The notes under the pieces were generated by a model. It saw only the letters and a list, made by a program, of their open reading frames with translations. It searched no databases and was not told the DNA's origin. Shown piece by piece: positions 57,439 to 64,000 of a stretch of 64,000 bases of DNA. The position numbers and the translations under genes are program-made. The DNA is taken from contig NW_006917092.1 in the NCBI RefSeq assembly GCF_000516985.1, positions 4,531,924 to 4,595,923 of the forward strand. The letters are read 5' to 3'. This stretch comes from Pestalotiopsis fici W106-1. Its lineage: Eukaryota > Ascomycota > Sordariomycetes > Amphisphaeriales > Sporocadaceae. Position 1 is the stretch's first letter, and each line of letters opens with the position of its first letter.

Positions 57439-59202
57439 ATGAATCACAAGTACGATCCGGATTCTGGTCTCGTCTTCCTCGAGGGACAGATCTCGGCCAG
57501 ACGTATGAATCGTAATATGGCTTCCATGTCCCAGGACTGGCACCGTAGATCTATTGCGACCAACTCATCTTCCAAGAAGCGCAAGAGAAGGCGCACGCCC
57601 TCCCCCGGCCCCATTCCCATCAGGTCGTCTTTATTTGCCATGTGCCGGTCCAAATTGTGGGAAAATGTCGGAATCATCGAGGAAGACGCCTTTGAACACG
57701 TGCCTACGCGTATTCTTTGGGATATCTGGTTTCATGGCCAGGCTACCCAAAAGTGAGTAGAGACATACATGGGCCAATTCAATAAACATCTTCGCTCGTT
57801 GAACAGCTACTAACACGATCACAGATCCGTCCCCTTTCACGCTTGGAAGGTGTTCATCAAGTATCTATCTCCCAAAGAAGCCCGCCCGGAAAGTGGCAAA
57901 GTCCCCATTTCGCTCTGGCGGCAAGTCCAGCATGTCAAGAGGCCCATTGCCCCTCTGTCGACCTACCTTGTGCCCTTGTCGTCCCAAAGACTTGACTTTA
58001 TTGCGCATCTCACCATAGCCGAAGGCGTCTCTTGCCCAGCAAGCCATCTCTTGGCTTTATCAACGATGCAGAACCTTGGCGTCCTCGAAATTATCCAGCC
58101 TCGAGATCCGCAGCAGGCAGCTATATTTCCACGAGTCTCTGACAGCATTTTGCGCGAATGGTCCGCCGTGAGCAGTCAAAGCACCAATACCGTGTCCTTT
58201 CCTTCTCTCCGAGTCCTCAGAATATGGGGCGAGGATTTCGTTACACACAAGTCCCTCCAATACGTCACCAGATTCCCCGCCCTGGCCGTCTATGATGTGG
58301 CTGGCCGCCAAGTGGATTGGCCGCCGCAAAGTTTGTCTCGTTCAGAATGGCTTCGTTTCTCCGAAAACTCCCAGAAGATCCAGGATGAGAAGCTGCCCGC
58401 GGACATTATTCGAATGTCCTCGGATCCTGGCCTCGACAGGATGCCCGGAGGCCAAGGGTACCGCCTCAAAGTTGCCGAAAGAATTGCCAGGCTGGATATG
58501 ACGGCCTCCATGAGTGAAAACAGTCGCAAGTTGCTCAGGAGCGATTCGCCGAGTCGCTTTAACGACATGTGTCAGTCAGTAGCCATCTACCGAAGTACCG
58601 TGTCGGACCCAGAGTTAAGCGTCACTTTCATCCCAGCCCAAGGGGTAGCCAAAGAGGTTGGTCTGATTAACAAAAAGATGCCCAATGACGACGATGATGA
58701 TCTCGGGGCCATGGCCAAGCACCCACGAGAGGAGACATCAGACTTGATGGGCTTTGCGCTATACTCACAACTTGGAATGCTATGGGCGGACCGGGAACTG
58801 CGTACCCGGAGAACAGACCGAGTTCGGGTGGAACAGCTTGCCACGGTTGCTGGCCAACTTGTTCTGTCTTCTCTGCCCTATGCACAGATTTGTCTTGGCC
58901 GCAATGACTATGTCAGAGGTTTTGACCCGGACCGCCGAGGAACGTAAGCAATGCTCGTTTTCACATTCTTCGATGGCTATAGCTTTGATTATGGGTGAAA
59001 TAAAATACTGACGGCACATTTTGGTAGTGAACATTTTGTTTTCTTCCGCCAAAACCCTTGGGGAAAACGACAACAACAACAAGAGCCACGGGAAGCAACC
59101 TCTGATAAAGATGTCCAGAAGCTATCGATCAAAGGGCATCAATCATTAGACTATACTCAATTTTGGGCCGAAGTTACTCAAAATATTAACAAGTCCAAGT
59201 GA
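57439..59202 (+). CDS. Unrecognised three-exon gene, function unknown
   Basis: Exons 57439-57752, 57825-58943 and 59028-59202; 535 residues. Intron 1 starts GTGAGT, has a CTACTAACACG branch site and ends TCACAG. Intron 2 starts GTAAGC and ends GGTAG; it replaces an apparent stop and adds 58 residues after residue 478, including TEHFVFFRQNPWGKRQQQQE and ending DYTQFWAEVTQNINKSK. The N-terminus has a basic nuclear-signal-like patch (SSSKKRKRRRTPSPGP), followed by CRSKLWENVGIIEEDAFEHV and ILWDIWFHGQ. The middle has strand/leucine patterns (FIAHLTIAEG, LGVLEIIQP, PSLRVLRIWG) that resemble leucine-rich-repeat/F-box-like fungal proteins, but I see no F-box. An acidic loop NDDDDDLGA lies near residue 385. 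It may be a nuclear protein, by the basic patch only. No homologue is claimed. Confidence 0.75.
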
Positions 59203-60286
59203 ATATTCTGTTGAAGCAATGGGAAACGGGAAGACCACCTCAATGAGTAAAACGGGAAATGCCTTGCCTCATGCATTGATGGTCGAAGAACTATGCTGGG
59301 TAGTTTTGTCATGTCCGGAATCCATAAGTTATGAGAATATACTCTGACTATTCAGAACAGCAAAATGACGACCGGAACCATCAGTTCAGAGATGGTGCTT
59401 GGAAATATACTGTAACGTTGCCGAGAAGCCGTCGAGTCAGAGACAGAATAACCTACTGATCAGTACGTATAGAACGTTGAAAATCTCTTCAAAATTGCCA
59501 ACAATGATCGAGATGTTGTGTGCGACGTCCAATCACTTTTTTTTTTGGAATTTGTCTCGCTTGGTGGATGGTCCAATACAGCCACACTGTTGCATTGTGC
59601 AGCAAAAGGCAATAGCGAGCACACCATATGATTAAATAACATGTGTGAGGCCTTGATACGCAGTATTATAGCCAAGCCCTCGTGTCGAGCATCATGACCC
59701 CGACGAACAAGATGTCGTAGATAAGAGAGAGGAAGAGAAAAGACTATCATCATTTTGTCTGTTTCGGAAGGTTGCAGCCAAAAAAACCCAGCGTATAATC
59801 GGGTCCGGGAATCCGAACCTGTCAATCACGTTATCCCGCACCCATCTCGCCCATGTGTGATGCGCGGACGTGTTGCGCCATCGCCATGGGAATGACGAAA
59901 TCGTCCTTCCGCGCACTCGGGTTGGACGACGGGCCTCGGTGGTGGACCCGGAGTATCGGGGGAGGCCCGCTTGGGGAGAGGGAGAGGGAGGGGAAAGATG
60001 ATAGACGTATGAGACAATGCTTGCTATACTACTATATCAGACTAGGTCAGTTGGGTTTACTTGGGGTCCTGTTAATCTCCGGAGGCTATACAAAGGCTGG
60101 GTATAAAGCGGGCGTGTGTCTTGGAGTCAATTTGAAATCAAGAATATCCAGAGTCTCCAACTGCTGAAAATTATCTCTTGTCGCTTATACCCCAATTGCT
60201 TACAGCTTTCCATCCCGCATTGGAATCGTCAAACTTTGTATTTGTTTCCTTTTGAATCATTATCAATATTCAACCCATCGAACAAG
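59203..60286. other. Intergenic, promoter of the dioxygenase gene
   Basis: About 1.1 kb without a recognised gene. A GGGAGAGGGAGAGGGAGGGG purine-rich patch near 59975-59994 and TATA-like elements nearer the gene are visible. Confidence 0.55.
60101..60109 (+). promoter_or_regulatory. Possible TATA box of the dioxygenase gene
   Basis: GTATAAAGC lies about 180 nt upstream of the start codon at 60287. Inference from position only. Confidence 0.35.
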
Positions 60287-61815
60287 ATGCCTCACGCCGA
60301 AAGCCAACTGTATCAGTATAGCCATGTCCCAGAGACAAAGGAGAACCTAGAATGGGCAGAACGTACGCTTCTCGTCTTGATCACTATACTCCCTTTGATT
60401 CTGGTCCAACTAACTGCAAGCAAACAAAAGTCCCCAACATTGATCTGTCCAAGTATGGCACCGAGGAGGGCAACGCCGAGCTGGCGCAGACACTGATCGA
60501 GGCCATCCGCACCAAGGGTTTCTTTTACGTGACCAACTATGGCATTTCCCAAGACGCAGTCGACCGACAGTTTGCCCTGGGCCAGCGCTTCTACGAGCTG
60601 CCGCTCGAGGACAAGCTCAAGTACGTCCCCGACCTGGACTCGGGTGACTATAACGGCTACCGGCCGGCTGGCCGTCGCGTACTGAGCGGTGGTGTCGTTG
60701 ACAAGACCGAGGTCTGGAACATGGCGAGTAAGTGATTGTACCAGATACCAACTCTCCTTGGTATTGCTGCCATGACAAAGGGACGTTACTAAGTGCCTGA
60801 CGTATAGCCAAGGATGGACACATTACCCAGCCGATTCCCCAGTTATTGAAGGACAACCTGGAAGAGATTGAAGGTTTCGCCAAGGTAGACTTGACCAAAA
60901 ACTCATTATAACTTGATCTAAACCACATGTACGTGACGACTGACACGAAAAACCATTTAGAACCTCCACGACAAGGTGCTTGACCCGCTGAACCACCTCA
61001 TCGCCTTGGCTCTGGAGCTGCCCCCAGACTTTTTCACCAAGGTGCACAAGTGGGAGGAGCACGACGAGTCGCACCTACGGTACATGAAGTACTCCAAGTT
61101 CTCGCCACAGGAGATTGAGCAGCTGTCAGACGGGCTCTGGTCGCGCGGCCATACTGATCTTGGCACCATTACCCTGCTCTTCCGCCAGCCCGTTGCCGCG
61201 CTGCAGATCCGCGACCACGAGACGGGCGACTGGAAGTGGGCCAAGCCCCTCGACGGCAGCTTGACGGTCAACACTTGTGATGCCCTCAGCTTCCTCACGG
61301 GCGGCTACATCAAGTCGACAGTGCACCGAGTATGTCTTGGCCTCTGCTCATTTAGAAACCTTGCAAATTCACCCTTTCCCACCGCTCTTGGAAGAGATAT
61401 TGAAATGAATTCTAACTTTGGGTATAGGTATCCGTGCCGCCAAAGGACCAGCGACACGTCGACCGTCTGGGCCTGCTCTACTTTGCTCGACCACAAAACG
61501 ATCTTTCGCTCAAGACCATTGACTCGCCCGTGTTGAAGCGAGCCGGATTCACCCAAAATGAGTTTGAAAAGGGCGGACACCGTGTTCCGACCATGGGAGG
61601 TAAGTTCCCAGAATTCCCCATTGACCCTTTCCGCGCTCGAGGCACAGAGAAACAGGTACATGGGAGGGGAATAGAAAAGAATCTTGTCTGACTGACCATT
61701 ATCAACAGAGTTCACCACCCTCAAGCAGCAATGGCAGCAAAAGAAGGGCACGAGCTACGAGTCCAGTGAAGGCAAAGAGATCCTGCCTGGTTTCACGGGC
61801 CAGTATTTCCAGTAA
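60287..61815 (+). CDS. 2-oxoglutarate/Fe(II)-dependent dioxygenase (isopenicillin N synthase-like)
   Basis: Six exons: 60287-60362, 60431-60727, 60808-60884, 60961-61329, 61428-61599, 61709-61815; 365 residues. Intron 1 (GTACGC, CAACTAACTGC branch site, AAAAG) joins TKENLEWAELPNIDLSKYG, the normal start of the DIOX_N domain (about residues 25-140, including GFFYVTNYGI). The Fe(II) facial triad is visible: H214 and D216 in GHTDLGTITLLF, and H272 in KSTVHRVSVPP. R286 (DRLGLLYF) would hold 2-oxoglutarate. Such enzymes hydroxylate, desaturate or cyclise small molecules. The substrate is unknown. The frame in exon 5 (QNDLSLKTIDSPVLKRAGF) and the end GFTGQYFQ resemble plant-like flavonoid/gibberellin-type family members in fungi. 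It converges on an MCT-type transporter 230 bp away, which could supply or export the substrate; that link is inference. Confidence 0.92.
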
Positions 61816-62044
61816 ACATGTCACGATACAGTAGATACTGATAAGTAAATGGAGTACGTTCAAGACAGTATTAATCATTATTCCCCCAGATTTCATGACT
61901 TGGCAATATGGGCTTAGAATCCTGCCTGGCAGTCATGGTGGGTCGTACGAGTTACTTTTATATGTAAAGCCTATATGTCTAGTCCATCATGCACCTGTAT
62001 ATACTTGATGGTAATTGCCACCAGGAAAGTTATACTTGTTCTAC

Positions 62045-63692
62045 TTACATCTTCAATCTCCAACCACATTTCAACCTTCTCTGGCGCGAGACCCGCACGA
62101 GGAAAATCAACGTCATACCCACCAAGATGCTCACGCCGGTAAAGACTTGAGCGCCGATGTACCCCCCTCCCTCGGCCGTGATGATGGCACCGGCAATGGG
62201 GTTGCCGGTGAGCACGGCAAAGCTGACAATGGTAAACGTCATGCCCATGCGGGTGCCGCGCTTGCGCAGGTCCGTGGTCAGGCTCGACAGGCCCGCGGGG
62301 AACAGGGACTGGATGCCGCCGGCCGCGATGCCGTAAAAGACGGTCCAGGCGTAGAGCTGCGCCGGCGTGTGCACGGCGATCCACGACAGCAGCGCCACGC
62401 CCGTGATGAGGCACGTCGGGATCATGATGTTGAGCGGCCCCACCGTGTCGGCAAAGTGGTTGGGCAGCAGTCGGCCAATGAGCCCGATGCCGTTCATGAG
62501 GAGCAGGAGGTTAAGCGAGTCCGTGTACGAGAGGGTCGGGGTGATGGCGGTGCGACTAAACGAGGCAATGTAGTAGAAGCCAAAGTAGACGGCCCAGAAA
62601 TTCTGCAATCACCACCTTTAATTAGTATGCAAAACGGGCCAACAAGACACACTGACAACAAGCATTGGGTTACACTTACAAAGAACATGCCAAGGGCATA
62701 AAAGACATATTCGGGCTCCTTGAAGGCGCCCCACTCGACGATACTGCCTGTCCTTCGCGGCGGTAGCCGGGACTTCATGAAGCAATTGGTAATGAGAAGA
62801 GTGCCGACCTGGACGAAACCTATGGCTCTAATGGTCCAGCCGAATCCAATCGACGGAAGCAGCTGCCGCGCCATGGCAGGAAACACGAGTCCTCCCGTCA
62901 CCGAGCCGGCTGCCGTGATGCCAATGGCTAGGGACCGCTTCTTCTCGAAATATGTCGAGACAACAGAGATGGCCGGGCAAAACAGACAACCGTTGCCTAG
63001 TCCCATACATATTCCCTGGCTCAAGATGAACTGCCAGTATTGTGTGGCAGCCGAAGTGGTGAAGATTCCCAGAGCAATCAAAACGGTTCCTAGAAGCAGG
63101 ATCGGCCTGAAGAAACCGGCGTCTGTGATTCGGCCTGTAAAAGTTCCTGTAAAGAAGGTCAAGAAGATCTGTATCGAACCGATCCATGAGACATCAGATG
63201 GTGGACGTCCTAGGAGCGAGGTGTAGTAGGATTGAAAAACACCAAAGCTATTAATAAAACCCCAAGTGTTTGCAATCACAAGATGGCCGCATAGTGCTAG
63301 CTATCGTATCAGTTTCAAACGGCCAAAAACGTCTCATGTTGCTGACTATTCACTCGATTAGATGGGGAAAGCATACCGCATATCCATGCCGCCCGACCAC
63401 CGTCCGGTGGCGGGCCCGGATTCCAACTTGCATTCGTGGATATTCGGCTGAGCACTCTGGCAATTGTGCCACCGACACCTTCGGCGTCCGTATCCAAGAT
63501 ATCTGGTTCCGGTGGTACGTTCCAGTCCTCCTCCTCGCCTGCCTCGGCGCTCACATCGTGTTCTTTGGATTGCTTGGTTTCGTCGCTGTCCGAGTGACCG
63601 CTACTGGCGGGTTCTATGTGGTCGTTTTGCTTCTCAACATCCCGAGGCAGTTGCTCTTCCACCGACTTTGACGATGATGATGACATGGTCAT
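62045..63692 (-). CDS. MFS transporter, monocarboxylate transporter (MCT/MCH) type
   Basis: Complement of exons 62045-62602, 62680-63296 and 63377-63692; 496 residues. Exon 1 gives a roughly 95-residue acidic, cytosolic N-terminus (EEQLPRDVEKQNDH, DSDETKQSKEHD) ending PPPDGGRAAWICA, the DGGW/A-type entry to helix 1. The acceptor at 63297 (ending GCTAG) was chosen because it gives ALCGHLVIANTWGFINSFGV; the AG five bases earlier breaks the frame. Helix features follow: GVFQSYYTSLL, PSDVSWIGSIQIFLTFFTGT, GICMGLGNGCLFCPAISVVS, YFEKKRSLAIGITAAGSVTG and a second half starting NFWAVYFGFYYIASFSR. About 12 membrane helices are expected. Fungal members carry monocarboxylates, riboflavin or secondary-metabolite precursors. 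The substrate is not readable. The CDS ends GWRLKM; an alternative splice at the stop would give a slightly different end (see findings). Confidence 0.9.
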
Positions 63693-64000
63693 GATTTCTT
63701 GGTATTTCCCTTGGCGCAAGAGGCCGGGTCAGGTTAGGGCAGTAGAACCGATTTCGTGGTCAGTTCCGAGGCAAAATGCAAGTGGCCCGTAGTGTCGGTG
63801 AATCTTATCAAGGAGACTGGTCTTGTTTTCTACCTTGTGATTCCAGACTATATACGGGGACTATGTGTAGCCCATGAAAGACAATCAGCAACGGGTCACG
63901 GTTCAGGACCAGACGTCAAAATACAATTCAAATTACAAAAACCGGCTACTCCACCGAGGTTCATAGTGACTTATCCTTGCCCCGGATATTCCTCCGCATC
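63693..64000. other. Promoter region of the MCT-type transporter gene, window edge
   Basis: No gene seen in the last 308 bases. It should hold the transporter's promoter, including TATATACGG at 63850-63858 (reverse strand CCGTATATA). Confidence 0.5.

Overview
The window is nuclear DNA of a filamentous ascomycete (Pezizomycotina, most likely Sordariomycetes). The evidence is short GT-AG introns of about 50-90 nt with CTAAC/CTRAY-like branch sites, C/G-ending codons in the strongest genes, CT-rich promoter stretches, and a Fus3/Kss1-type MAP kinase very close to the plant-pathogen PMK1/FMK1 group. There is no operon structure, CRISPR array, rRNA gene, recognisable transposon or convincing tRNA. 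Twenty protein-coding genes are supported (one cut by the left edge). Most needed intron and start-codon correction, and exon coordinates are given in each entry.

Layout. 0-10 kb: the 5' end of a leftward gene at the edge, a large CM1+PACT spindle-pole-body coiled-coil protein (-), and an FBXO21-like F-box/YccV protein (+). 10-17 kb: pyruvate decarboxylase (+), an FAH-family hydrolase (+) and a UCH37/BAP1-like deubiquitinase (-). 18-31 kb: nucleoporin POM152 (+), a DUF1989 protein (+), mitochondrial succinyl-CoA:3-ketoacid CoA-transferase (-) and ribosome-biogenesis factor UTP22 (+). 31-33.4 kb: ERV1 sulfhydryl oxidase (-) and HEM4 uroporphyrinogen-III synthase (+), which share a 420-bp divergent promoter. 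33.4-38.4 kb: a 5-kb stretch with no recognisable gene. 38-46.4 kb: a Zn2Cys6 transcription factor (+), a small one-pass membrane protein (-) and COPII coat subunit SEC24 (+). 46.4-51.2 kb: a second long gene-free stretch in front of the MAP kinase. 51-64 kb: MAP kinase (+), a divergent short-chain dehydrogenase (-), an OXR1/TLDc protein (-), an unrecognised three-exon gene (+), a 2-oxoglutarate/Fe(II) dioxygenase (+) and an MCT-type MFS transporter (-).

How the genes relate. Most are housekeeping genes of cell architecture, nuclear pore, secretion, ribosome assembly, mitochondrial redox, heme and carbon metabolism, with no common pathway. The right end looks more accessory: the dioxygenase and the MCT-type transporter are convergent neighbours 230 bp apart and could form a small metabolite-handling pair. 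I did not find a clear undescribed system. The best leads are the two long intergenic stretches, the unrecognised gene at 57.4-59.2 kb, the dioxygenase/transporter pair, the SDR lacking its usual catalytic Lys, and several splice- and start-site choices that decide protein N-termini or C-termini.
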